DNA of 64,000 nucleotides from Gallibacter pasteurianus_A (GTDB lineage Bacteria; Bacillota; Clostridia; Peptostreptococcales; Anaerovoracaceae), in the NCBI GenBank assembly GCA_963596005.1, contig CAVBJF010000003.1:1-64000 (forward strand), given 5' to 3'. This document shows, one piece after another, positions 51,830-60,502 of this stretch. How positions within the stretch are numbered: the stretch's first letter is position 1; each line of letters begins with the position of its first letter. Made by a program: the position numbers and the translations under genes. The notes beneath the pieces were generated by a model that saw nothing but the letters and a program-made list of their open reading frames with translations, had not been told where the DNA came from and ran no database searches.

Positions 51830-52414
51830 TTAAATCATTTTTTCAATTTCGTCAAGAAGCTCATCATAGCCTGTTTTTTTTAGGGATGAAATAGGTATCA
51901 CTTTGTCATCTTTATTCATATCAAGGGTCTGTCTTATAATCTTGATATTTTTTTGAAGCTGATTTCTCGAAATTTTATCTGCTTTTGTCGCAACGACAAT
52001 ACCGTCATACTCGTAGTGCTTTAAAAAGTCATACATCTGCACATCCTGTTTAGATGGTGCATGCCTTATATCAACAAGCTGCACTACCTTTATGAGCCCC
52101 TCTCGCACTTCAAAATAATCCTCTATCATTTTGCCCCAGCTTGCGCTCATGGATTTTGCCACTTTAGCGTATCCGTATCCGGGCAGATCCACTATCCTAA
52201 AGCTTCCATTTATTTCATAGAAGTTTATAGTTCTCGTCTTGCCGGGGTTTTGTGATACCTTTGCAAGCTTTTTCCTATTGGTAAGCAAATTTAAAAGCGA
52301 TGATTTACCGACATTAGATCTGCCTGCAAAAGCAATTTCGGGCATGTCATCTTGTGGATACTGATTTTTATTGCCTGTAACTGCTACAAGCTCTGCCTTT
52401 TTTATCTTTAGCAT
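51830..52414 (-). CDS. engB: Ribosome biogenesis GTPase EngB/YsxC
   Basis: A 194-residue GTPase needed for 50S subunit assembly: G1 GRSNVGKSS, G2 region KTRTINFYEI, G3 DLPGYGYAK, G4 TKAD. It follows lon by one base; the lon end supplies GGAGAAG as ribosome binding site. The lon-engB order is common in Bacillota. Confidence 0.97.
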   Translation of the reverse strand: MLKIKKAELVAVTGNKNQYPQDDMPEIAFAGRSNVGKSSLLNLLTNRKKLAKVSQNPGKTRTINFYEINGSFRIVDLPGYGYAKVAKSMSASWGKMIEDYFEVREGLIKVVQLVDIRHAPSKQDVQMYDFLKHYEYDGIVVATKADKISRNQLQKNIKIIRQTLDMNKDDKVIPISSLKKTGYDELLDEIEKMI

Positions 52415-52415
52415 T

Positions 52416-54722
52416 TTACTTCTCCGTAAGTGCTTCCTTTAGCGCTTCAGAAACATTTTTTATAAGCACAAACTCCATATGATTTCGCACGTTCTCCGGA
52501 ATTTGCTCTATGTCGCTTTCGTTGTCTGCGGGCAAAAGCACTTTGTGAACTCCTGCTCTGTGAGCCGCAAGCACTTTTTCTTTTATACCGCCAACCGGCA
52601 ATACATTCCCCCTAAGCGTTACCTCTCCTGTCATTGCAACATCTTTTTTGACAAGTCTGTTTGTGAGCGTTGATATCATCGCAACACACATAGTAACGCC
52701 TGCCGACGGTCCGTCTTTTGGCACAGCACCTTCCGGCACGTGGATATGCATATCCTTTTCTTTGTAAAAGTTTTCGTCTATGCCAAGCTTTTTTGCCACT
52801 GATCTTATGTAGCTTATACCTATCTTTGCCGACTCCTGCATAACATCGCCCAGCTGTCCTGTCAGCGAGAGTTTGCCTGTACCCGGTACTGCTGATGTTT
52901 CGATAAATAGTGTATCGCCGCCAACTATTGTCCACGCAAGGCCTGTCACAACGCCAATCTCTTTTTTGCCGGTTATCTTGTCGTATCTGTATTTCCTTTT
53001 GCCTAAAAGCTCTTTGAGGTTTTTTTGAGTAATTTTGCAGCTTTCTATGTCGCCTGCCACAATCTTTTTTGCAACCTTTCTTATAAGGTTGGCAATTTCT
53101 CTTTCGAGATTTCTCACTCCCGACTCTCTTGTATAATAATTTATAAGGTCTCTTATAGCTTTTTCGCTCATGGAAAATTGCGTTTTTACAAGTCCGTGTT
53201 CCTTTATCTTCTTAGGAATTAAATATTTTTTTGCTATTGCTACCTTTTCGTCTTCTGTATATCCTGTTACCTCTATGACTTCCATCCTGTCAAGAAGAGG
53301 CCTTGGAATAGTATTTAGGTCATTTGCAGTTGTTATAAACATCACCTTTGATAAATCAAAAGGCACCTCTAAATAATGGTCCATAAAGCTTTTGTTTTGC
53401 TCAGGGTCGAGTACTTCAAGGAGCGCAGAAGACGGATCACCCTTATAGTCAGCTCCAAGTTTATCTACCTCATCAAAGAGAAATAAAGGATTTCTTGTGC
53501 CGGCATCCTTTATGCCATTTATAACACGGCCGGGTATGGCTCCTATATATGTTCTCCTATGACCTCGTATCTCGGCTTCGTCCCTAACACCGCCAAGTGA
53601 CATCCTTACAAACTCTCTCCCTGTCGCTCTTGCTATCGATTTTGCAATAGAAGTTTTGCCTGTGCCCGGAGGGCCTACAAGACATATGATCGGGCCTTTT
53701 ATCTCTTTTGAAAGCTCCACAACTGCCAGATATTCTAAAACTCTTTCCTTGACTTTTTCGAGTCCGTAGTGATCCTCATTGAGGATTTTTTCTGCTTTCT
53801 TTAAATCAATTGTTGTGTCGCTTAGCTTATTCCAAGGAAGGCTGAGAATAGTTTCTATGTATAATCTAATCACGTTAGCTTCCGCCGAGGATGGTTGCAT
53901 ATGCGAAAGCTTTTTTATTTCTTTTTCTACTTTTTTTTCAACATCTTTTGGAAGATCGAGCTCGTTTATTTGCTCGTTCCATTTTATTAGATCTTCGTCG
54001 ATATCCTCATCAAATCCAAGCTCGTTTTGTATCGCCCTCATCTGCTCGCGAAGGTAATAATTTTTTTGATTTTCGTCCATCTGCTTTCTGACTTTATCGC
54101 TGATATCCCTTTCTATGCCCGCGATCTCAACCTCGTCTAAAAGCATTTTGTACACAAGCTCAAGTCTTTTTAGAGTGTCTGCCTCATCGAGAATTTTTTG
54201 ATGTTTTTCGACATTTATCTCCATATATGAAGCGACTACGTCTGCGAGCTGTCCACCTCTTTTGATGCCTGCGACAAGCCCAAAAATCTCTTTCGGATTT
54301 TTTTCTCGCATCTCAACGTATTCCTCAAAGAGCACCAAAAGAAGCCTCATAAGCGCCTCTTCTTTTTGGGTTACTTCTTCAGTTTCTATTTCTATATTAT
54401 CGTCTACAATGCATTCAAAAAAAGCGTCCTCCGGCAAGATTTCTTCTATTTTTCCTCTGCAAATGCCCTCCACAAAAACTCTTACTCCGTCGTTTGGAAG
54501 CTTTAACATCTGTTTTATCTTTACCACCGTTCCAATTTTATATATATCATCTGCCGTTGGAAGATCAATATTTTCGTCCTTTTGTGATACGAGTAAAACT
54601 CTTTTGTCTCGCAGCATTGCTGCTTCGAGTGCTTTTATAGATTTTTCTCTGCCTATATCAAAATGAAGCAGCATATGTGGCAGTATAGATAATCCACGAA
54701 GCGGAATCATCGAATATATCAT
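52416..54722 (-). CDS. lon: ATP-dependent protease Lon
   Basis: A 768-residue LonA: substrate-binding N-domain (1-200), coiled linker (200-300), AAA+ module with Walker A GPPGTGKTS and Walker B LFLFDEVDK, and protease domain with catalytic Ser in PKDGPSAG and Lys in GGIKEKVLAA. Degrades misfolded and regulatory proteins. Length is normal. AAAGGAGAG precedes the ATG. It must have its own promoter because the clpX terminator lies just upstream, but no clear hexamer pair was found. Confidence 0.97.
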   Translation of the reverse strand: MIYSMIPLRGLSILPHMLLHFDIGREKSIKALEAAMLRDKRVLLVSQKDENIDLPTADDIYKIGTVVKIKQMLKLPNDGVRVFVEGICRGKIEEILPEDAFFECIVDDNIEIETEEVTQKEEALMRLLLVLFEEYVEMREKNPKEIFGLVAGIKRGGQLADVVASYMEINVEKHQKILDEADTLKRLELVYKMLLDEVEIAGIERDISDKVRKQMDENQKNYYLREQMRAIQNELGFDEDIDEDLIKWNEQINELDLPKDVEKKVEKEIKKLSHMQPSSAEANVIRLYIETILSLPWNKLSDTTIDLKKAEKILNEDHYGLEKVKERVLEYLAVVELSKEIKGPIICLVGPPGTGKTSIAKSIARATGREFVRMSLGGVRDEAEIRGHRRTYIGAIPGRVINGIKDAGTRNPLFLFDEVDKLGADYKGDPSSALLEVLDPEQNKSFMDHYLEVPFDLSKVMFITTANDLNTIPRPLLDRMEVIEVTGYTEDEKVAIAKKYLIPKKIKEHGLVKTQFSMSEKAIRDLINYYTRESGVRNLEREIANLIRKVAKKIVAGDIESCKITQKNLKELLGKRKYRYDKITGKKEIGVVTGLAWTIVGGDTLFIETSAVPGTGKLSLTGQLGDVMQESAKIGISYIRSVAKKLGIDENFYKEKDMHIHVPEGAVPKDGPSAGVTMCVAMISTLTNRLVKKDVAMTGEVTLRGNVLPVGGIKEKVLAAHRAGVHKVLLPADNESDIEQIPENVRNHMEFVLIKNVSEALKEALTEK

Positions 54723-54777
54723 ATTTTCTCTCCTTTCTAGTTAATATTCACACATCTTCTAAAGCCTTGGTATGTCC

Positions 54778-54801
54778 AAAAAAGCGACTTACGCAAGTCG
54801 C
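54778..54801 (-). terminator. clpX terminator overlapping its own stop codon
   Basis: On the minus strand GCGACTT / AAGTCGC with a four-base loop, followed by a T6 run. The left arm and loop encode the last clpX codons and part of the stop, so coding end and terminator are merged. Confidence 0.85.
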
Positions 54802-56021
54802 CTTGGATTTTTTGTGTCCACTAATTTTTTTGTTATCGTATATTGTTTTATGTCCTCTTGACTTGGAATTTCATACATTATATCCGTCATAATGTTTTCC
54901 ATAATCCCACGGAGCCCTCTTGCTCCCGTCTTTCTTTCTATTGCCTTTTTCGCTATTTCAGCTATGGCATCATCCTCTATGGTAAGCTCTACACCGTCCA
55001 TATCAAATAGTGCTTTGTACTGCTTTATCAATGCATTTTTCGGCTTTGTCAGGATTTTTATAAGTGCTTCCTCATCAAGTTGCTCAAGTGCAACTATCGC
55101 CGGAAGTCTGCCTATCATTTCCGGTATAAGCCCGTATGAAAGCAAGTCTTCAGGCTCAAGGAAACTTAAGATTTCTTTTTCCTGTTGCTTTGTTTTTTCG
55201 ACAGAAGAATTAAATCCGATAACCTTTTCGCCAAGCCTTCTTTTTATCACCTTATCAAGTCCGTCAAAGGCTCCTGCGCATATAAACATGACATTTGTCG
55301 TATCAAATTGGATGAATTCCTGATTTGGGTGCTTCCTGCCACCTGTCGGCGGCACATTGCAAACAGAGCCTTCTATTATTTTTAAAAGCGCCTGTTGTAC
55401 ACCCTCACCGCTTACATCTCTTGTAATAGACGGATTATCCGATTTTCTTGCTATCTTGTCTATCTCATCGATATATATAATACCTTTCTGTGCCCTCTCT
55501 ATATCATAATCGGCCGCCTGTATGAGCTTTAGCAATATGTTTTCGACATCTTCGCCAACATAGCCTGCTTCTGTTAGAGCTGTCGCATCAGCTATCGCAA
55601 ATGGAACGTTTAGTATTTTTGCCAACGTCTGTGCAAGCAAGGTTTTACCCGAACCTGTCGGGCCAACCATCAAAATATTGCTCTTTTGAAGCTCGATATC
55701 TATATTTTTGTCACTGAGTGAATTGATACGCTTGTAATGATTATAAACTGCAACAGCTAAAACTTTTTTCGCCTCTTCTTGACCTATTACATACTCGGAA
55801 AGCTTTTTTACTATTTCTTTTGGTTTTAAAAGGGTAAGCTTGTCATCTTTTGCATCTCTTTTTGCGAGGGTTTCTTCCTCCTCTATAATGTCATAGCAAA
55901 GCTCGATACATTCGTTGCAGATATATGTATCGTTTGGTCCGACAAACATCCTTCGCACTTGACTGCGTGGTTTGCCACAAAAAGAACAATATACTTCCAT
56001 AGGCTCATCATGTTTTGGCAT
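54789..56021 (-). CDS. clpX: ATP-dependent Clp protease ATPase subunit ClpX
   Basis: A 410-residue unfoldase: N-terminal zinc-binding domain with C-x2-C (CSFCGK) and C-x2-C (CNECIE), AAA+ domain with Walker A GPTGSGKT, Walker B IIYIDEIDKI, pore-loop GYVGEDV, sensor region GRLPAIV and ClpP-contact IGF loop (IGFNSS). It feeds substrates to ClpP encoded 18 bases upstream. Confidence 0.98.
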   Translation of the reverse strand: MPKHDEPMEVYCSFCGKPRSQVRRMFVGPNDTYICNECIELCYDIIEEEETLAKRDAKDDKLTLLKPKEIVKKLSEYVIGQEEAKKVLAVAVYNHYKRINSLSDKNIDIELQKSNILMVGPTGSGKTLLAQTLAKILNVPFAIADATALTEAGYVGEDVENILLKLIQAADYDIERAQKGIIYIDEIDKIARKSDNPSITRDVSGEGVQQALLKIIEGSVCNVPPTGGRKHPNQEFIQFDTTNVMFICAGAFDGLDKVIKRRLGEKVIGFNSSVEKTKQQEKEILSFLEPEDLLSYGLIPEMIGRLPAIVALEQLDEEALIKILTKPKNALIKQYKALFDMDGVELTIEDDAIAEIAKKAIERKTGARGLRGIMENIMTDIMYEIPSQEDIKQYTITKKLVDTKNPRRLA

Positions 56022-56039
56022 AATAAATCTTCTCCTGTT

Positions 56040-56621
56040 TTACCTCGAAATCATAACCTTATCGATGAGTCCATAATTTTGTGCCTCATCTGATGTCATA
56101 AAGTTATCCCTATCTGTATCCTGCCTTATTGTCTCAAGTGGTTTGCCTGTCTTTTGCGCCAAAATTTCATTTAGCTTTTCTCTTGTTTTTAGTATATGCT
56201 CCGCATGGATCTTTATGTCCTCAGCTTGCCCGCTCATACCTCCAAGTGGCTGGTGGATCATAATTACCGAATTTGGAAGCGCATACCTTTTGCCTTTTTG
56301 ACCTGCCGCAAGCAAGACTGCAGCCATGCTCGCCGCCTGTCCGACGCATATTGTCGAGACCTGAGGTTTGATATACATCATCGTATCATAAATAGCCATG
56401 CCTGCGCTTACAGAACCTCCCGGGCTGTTTATATATATTGATATATCTTTATCAGGGTCTTCCGCTTCTAAAAATAATAGCTGTGCCATTATGGTATTTG
56501 CAAGGTCATCGGTAATTTCGCTTCCGATAAAAATAATCCTGTCTTTGAGAAGCCTTGAATATATATCGTATGTTCTCTCACCTCTGCTTGTTTGTTCTAT
56601 TACATAAGGTATCAAAGCCAC
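56040..56621 (-). CDS. clpP: ATP-dependent Clp protease proteolytic subunit ClpP
   Basis: A 193-residue serine peptidase with active Ser in GQAASMAA and active His in MIHQPLGG, and the YINSPGGSVSAG oxyanion loop. It starts with GTG at 56621 after AAAGGGG. It sits between tig and clpX in the classical tig-clpP-clpX-lon order. Confidence 0.98.
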   Translation of the reverse strand: MALIPYVIEQTSRGERTYDIYSRLLKDRIIFIGSEITDDLANTIMAQLLFLEAEDPDKDISIYINSPGGSVSAGMAIYDTMMYIKPQVSTICVGQAASMAAVLLAAGQKGKRYALPNSVIMIHQPLGGMSGQAEDIKIHAEHILKTREKLNEILAQKTGKPLETIRQDTDRDNFMTSDEAQNYGLIDKVMISR

Positions 56622-56653
56622 TTTTTATACCCCTTTCTTATTCTTAAAATCCT

Positions 56654-57982
56654 TTATTTTTCCTCTTTGTCGTCTTTTTTAGCTGCCTTTTTTGCTTCGA
56701 GTTCCTTGATAGTAGCATTGTCAAATATGAAATCTATTGCCTTTCTTAACTTAACATCTTGCCCGATAAGCTCAACGCTTGCTTCTCCGAGCATGTTTCT
56801 TATCTGATCCTTTTCGATACTATACTGGATCGCCATAAGCTCAAGCTGTTTTTCGATATCCTCATCGCTTGCAACGATGTTTTCGGCGTCTGCAATGGCT
56901 CTGACTACCATTCTCATCTTAACTCGCTTAGTTGCCTCTGCCTCAAGCTCTTTTTGGAAGTCTTCCATGTTTTTGCCCAAGAACTGCACATACTGGTCTA
57001 TAGAAAGGCCTTGCTGTGAAAGTGACATGCTGATCTCATTGATCATCTGATTTACTTCATCATAAACCATTGCCTTTGGCACATCTATGTCATTTTTATC
57101 ACAGACTATTTCAAGAGCTCTATCTTTCATCTGATTTTGTGCCCAAGCTGTCTTTCTCTTTTTGAGGTCTTTTTTTGTTTCCTTTTTGAGCTCGTCAAAT
57201 GTATCATATTCGCTTACATCTTTTGCAAACTCGTCGTCAAGCTCAGGTAGCTCTTCTTCTTTTACTTCATGAACTACGCACTTAAATACTGCTTCTTTGC
57301 CTGCAAGATCAGGTGCATGATACTCTGTTGGGAATGTCACCTTGACATCTACTTCTTTTTCTTTTTCTGCTCCTACAAGCTGGTCTTCAAATCCCGGAAT
57401 GAAGCTGCCTGATCCTATTACAAGCGGATATCCTTCGGCAGTGCCTCCTTCAAACTGATCGTCGCCAACAAATCCCTTATAATCAAGAATTATGTGGTCG
57501 CCTTTTTTTACTTTTCTGTCTACAGCAACCATCCTTGCGTTTCTCTTTTGCAATCCTTCAAGCTCCGCATTGACATCCTTTGCTGTCACCTTATCATCTA
57601 CCTTTTCTAGTTCAATGCCTTTGTAGTCCTTAACTGTCACCTCCGGATATGTTGCAACAGTAGCTGTAATGCTAAATGGCGCATCCTTTTCAAGTTTGCC
57701 GAATTCTAACCTTGGCTGCTCTATTGACTCAATATCAAGTTCAAGAAGCGCTTTTGGATAATGCTCTGCAATCAGATCGTTGATTGCATCTTCTGCAAAA
57801 ACATCTCCATACTTATTTTCGATCATCTTTCTTGGAGCTTTGCCCTTTCTAAATCCGTCAATCTGAAATTGATCCTTTGCTTTTTTATAAGCTTCTACCT
57901 TGGCTGCTTCGAGTTCCTCAGCTGTAAAATCAATCGTAAATTTAGCTTCTCCATTTTCTTTTGCTAACAGTGTTGCTTTCAT
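56654..57982 (-). CDS. tig: Trigger factor
   Basis: A 442-residue ribosome-bound chaperone: N-terminal ribosome-binding domain with the signature GFRKGKAPRKMIE (residues about 43-55), FKBP-type peptidyl-prolyl isomerase domain (about 155-240, DHIILDYKGF) and a long helical C-terminal chaperone domain ending in a Lys/Glu-rich tail. First gene of the protease unit. Confidence 0.97.
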   Translation of the reverse strand: MKATLLAKENGEAKFTIDFTAEELEAAKVEAYKKAKDQFQIDGFRKGKAPRKMIENKYGDVFAEDAINDLIAEHYPKALLELDIESIEQPRLEFGKLEKDAPFSITATVATYPEVTVKDYKGIELEKVDDKVTAKDVNAELEGLQKRNARMVAVDRKVKKGDHIILDYKGFVGDDQFEGGTAEGYPLVIGSGSFIPGFEDQLVGAEKEKEVDVKVTFPTEYHAPDLAGKEAVFKCVVHEVKEEELPELDDEFAKDVSEYDTFDELKKETKKDLKKRKTAWAQNQMKDRALEIVCDKNDIDVPKAMVYDEVNQMINEISMSLSQQGLSIDQYVQFLGKNMEDFQKELEAEATKRVKMRMVVRAIADAENIVASDEDIEKQLELMAIQYSIEKDQIRNMLGEASVELIGQDVKLRKAIDFIFDNATIKELEAKKAAKKDDKEEK

Positions 57983-58056
57983 CTTTTTTATTTCCTCCTA
58001 TCAAACGGATTTTTTATTTTATCTACCGTTAAAAATCATTTTTATGCAATGCAAAT

Positions 58057-58085
58057 ATAATACCATTTTTATGAAAAAAACTCAA
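58057..58085 (-). promoter_or_regulatory. tig promoter (TTGAGT-17-TATTAT)
   Basis: TTGAGT (58080-58085) and TATTAT (58057-58062) with a 17-base spacer, 75 bases before tig. A small AGGTG-TTA-CACCT dyad lies directly upstream of the -35 (58085-58097) and may be an operator or the terminator of the upstream methyltransferase gene. Confidence 0.6.
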
Positions 58086-58148
58086 GGTGTAACACCTAAA
58101 AATTCAAGGCTTTAGGTTGCTTTGCCATTGCTTCTTTTTTAAAATCTG

Positions 58149-59276
58149 CTATACTCTCTTGCCGTGGAATTGATAATAGCAGGTTTTTAACTTGCCATTA
58201 TATAATTTACGCCGTCTTTCAGCCGGTCTTTGCATAACTTTCTTCTCAAAATCCTCATCTGTTGTTATGACAAATAGCGACCAATCAGTATGTGTTTTAT
58301 AAAAATCCGACAGCTTTTTATATATTACTTCTATCTGCTTGTCATCTCCTATGCGTTTGCCATACGGCGGATTTGTTATGATAATGCCGTTTTTTGTTTT
58401 ATTTTCAAAATCCTTTATATTCTGCAATCTAAAATCTATCACATCGCCTACGCCTGCCTCGTCAGCATTTTGCTTTGCCGCTTCAAACGTTTTTGGATCT
58501 ATATCTCCTGCTATGATCTGAAGTTTGCAGTCATTTTTTATCGCTTTATATGCTTCTTTTCTTTCATTCCCCCATAAGCTTTTATCTATGAATTCCCAGC
58601 CTTCTGATACAAATTTCCTACCAAGCCCCGGGGCGATATTTAGGCCGATCATGGCCGCCTCTATTGGTATCGTACCGCTGCCACAGCATGGATCTGCAAG
58701 TAGTCTGTCTTCTTTCCAAAATGAGAGCATTACAAGTGCGGCCGCCATAGTTTCTTTTATTGGCGCCGATGTTGGGCAAACTCTGTACCCACGCTTGTGA
58801 AGTGCCTCGCCACTTGTGTCTACTGTAATTGTCACTCGGTCTTTTAATATGGTAAATTTTACTTTATACTCTGCACCTGTTTCTTCTAAACGCTCGCAAG
58901 CGTATGTCTCGCACAGTCTTTGCGCAATCGCCTTGTTTACGATGCTTTGACACGCCGGCACACTATGCAATTTTGATTTCACGGATGTTCCTATAACTAT
59001 TATTTTACCGTCGATAGCAATCAAGTTTTCCCAAGGTATACCTTTTACCTGCTGGAATAACTCTTCAAATTCGCTTGCATAAAACTCTGCCATTTTTAGC
59101 AATATCCTGTCGGCCGTCCTCACCCAAAGATTGCTTCGTACTATGCCCCTTTCGTCAGCAATATATGTTATCTTGCCATCCTCGGTTTTGATTATTTCGT
59201 AGCCTAAAGCTTTTATCTCACGCTTTGCGACTGCCTCAAGGCCAAATGTTGTAGTTGCGATAAGTTCTAATTTCAC
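58149..59276 (-). CDS. THUMP-domain class I RNA methyltransferase (RlmL/YpsC-like)
   Basis: A 375-residue protein with an N-terminal ferredoxin-like/THUMP RNA-binding region (about 1-160) and a Rossmann methyltransferase domain: SAM motif LADPCCGSGTIPIEAA and catalytic NPPYGKR. The N-P-P-Y type and THUMP fold match the RlmL/YpsC family that methylates 23S rRNA guanine N2. The start is GTG at 59276, where AGGAG lies six bases upstream. The longer frame to 59357 begins inside the mreB terminator hairpin and is rejected. Confidence 0.92.
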   Translation of the reverse strand: MKLELIATTTFGLEAVAKREIKALGYEIIKTEDGKITYIADERGIVRSNLWVRTADRILLKMAEFYASEFEELFQQVKGIPWENLIAIDGKIIVIGTSVKSKLHSVPACQSIVNKAIAQRLCETYACERLEETGAEYKVKFTILKDRVTITVDTSGEALHKRGYRVCPTSAPIKETMAAALVMLSFWKEDRLLADPCCGSGTIPIEAAMIGLNIAPGLGRKFVSEGWEFIDKSLWGNERKEAYKAIKNDCKLQIIAGDIDPKTFEAAKQNADEAGVGDVIDFRLQNIKDFENKTKNGIIITNPPYGKRIGDDKQIEVIYKKLSDFYKTHTDWSLFVITTDEDFEKKVMQRPAERRRKLYNGKLKTCYYQFHGKRV

Positions 59277-59325
59277 TTTTTGCTCCTGTCTGTTTATATT
59301 TTGCTGCTTATATCTGTATACCCTT

Positions 59326-59356
59326 AAAAAATGGCTATCTCTCAAAGAGATAGCCA
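59326..59356 (-). terminator. mreB terminator
   Basis: On the minus strand TGGCTATCTCT / AGAGATAGCCA (11-bp stem, three-base loop) followed by a T6 run. Confidence 0.88.
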
Positions 59357-59379
59357 CAAATTATGTTTTATTTAGCTTT

Positions 59380-60402
59380 TTACTTGAATTTCCTTCTTCT
59401 ATTTATTGCACTCTTTTGAATATCATCTATATTTTCGAGAGCTCTGCCTGTGCCTATTACAACGCAATCCATTGCATTCTCGGCAATCTTAACATTTATG
59501 CCTGTCCTCTGCTTGATTCTTTCGTCGATACCTCTTAGGCACGCACCACCGCCCGTTATAATTATACCGTTTGTGCTAATATCTGCAGCAAGCTCCGGTG
59601 GAGTTTTTTCAAGTACCGAATGTGTTGCCTCGCAAATTTGATGCAAAGGTTCCTCGAGTGCATCCACCATCTCGTTTGATGTTACTACAACATCCCTTGG
59701 AAGTCCTGTAACAAGGTCTCTGCCGCTACAAGTATACTCGCTTTCATTTTCAACAACAATTGCGGTGCCGATCTCCTTTTTAAGTGTCTCCGCCATTCTC
59801 TCGCCTATATATAGCTTATGCTTTTTGCGCATATACTTTATAATCGCCTCATCCATCCTGTCGCCTGCAACCTTCAAGGATGTGCTTGTTACTATGCCAC
59901 CAAGCGAAATAACAGCGATATCCGATGTGCCTCCGCCTATATCTATAACACAAGTGCCATCAGGCCTTGAGATGTCGATGTCTGCCCCAATCGCTGCCGC
60001 GAGTGGTTCTTCCATCAAAAATACATCCTTGCCGCCTGCCTGTGCAGCCGCTTCCCTTACCGCTCTTTTTTCGACTTCGGTAACGCCAGATGGTACGCAA
60101 ATCATAATTCTCGGTCTAAAAAATCTACCGCCGCCACACGTCTTTTTTATAAAATATTTTAGCATTCTTTCGGTCACATCATAGTCCGAAATAACACCGT
60201 CTCTAAGCGGCCTTAAAGCTACGATATTTGCCGGAGTTCTTCCGAGCATATCCTTTGCTTCCTGCCCAACTGCAAGTATCTCGTCTGTCTCGTCGTCGAC
60301 GGCAACTACTGACGGTTCTTCTAAAACAATACCTTTCCCTTTTATATAAACAAGGACATTGGCTGTTCCCAAATCTATACCTATTTCTTCTGTGAATGCC
60401 AT
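59380..60402 (-). CDS. mreB: MreB/Mbl family rod-shape protein
   Basis: A 340-residue bacterial actin that guides lateral cell-wall synthesis. It has phosphate 1 IGIDLGTANVLVY, connect/phosphate 2 CVIDIGGGTSDIAVISLGG and the adenosine motif IIITGGGACLRG. No mreC/mreD genes follow, as is typical of Mbl/MreBH-type paralogues, so this may be the Mbl form. It has its own promoter and terminator. Confidence 0.94.
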   Translation of the reverse strand: MAFTEEIGIDLGTANVLVYIKGKGIVLEEPSVVAVDDETDEILAVGQEAKDMLGRTPANIVALRPLRDGVISDYDVTERMLKYFIKKTCGGGRFFRPRIMICVPSGVTEVEKRAVREAAAQAGGKDVFLMEEPLAAAIGADIDISRPDGTCVIDIGGGTSDIAVISLGGIVTSTSLKVAGDRMDEAIIKYMRKKHKLYIGERMAETLKKEIGTAIVVENESEYTCSGRDLVTGLPRDVVVTSNEMVDALEEPLHQICEATHSVLEKTPPELAADISTNGIIITGGGACLRGIDERIKQRTGINVKIAENAMDCVVIGTGRALENIDDIQKSAINRRRKFK

Positions 60403-60435
60403 GTTTGTTTCTCCTTCCTTTTATCTCGTTTTTTT

Positions 60436-60464
60436 ATTATATGCTAACAGACACTTTTTTTCAA
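60436..60464 (-). promoter_or_regulatory. mreB promoter (TTGAAA-17-TATAAT)
   Basis: TTGAAA (60459-60464) and TATAAT (60436-60441) with a 17-base spacer, 34 bases before the ATG; AAGGAAGGAG gives the ribosome binding site. Confidence 0.7.
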
Positions 60465-60502
60465 GCCTTTTCAAATTGGAGAAAACAAGCCCAATAAGGG
60501 AT

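Noticed and set aside
59277..59357. N-terminal extension of the THUMP methyltransferase
   Set aside because: The upstream ATG lies inside the mreB terminator hairpin; GTG at 59276 has a good ribosome binding site and matches family length.
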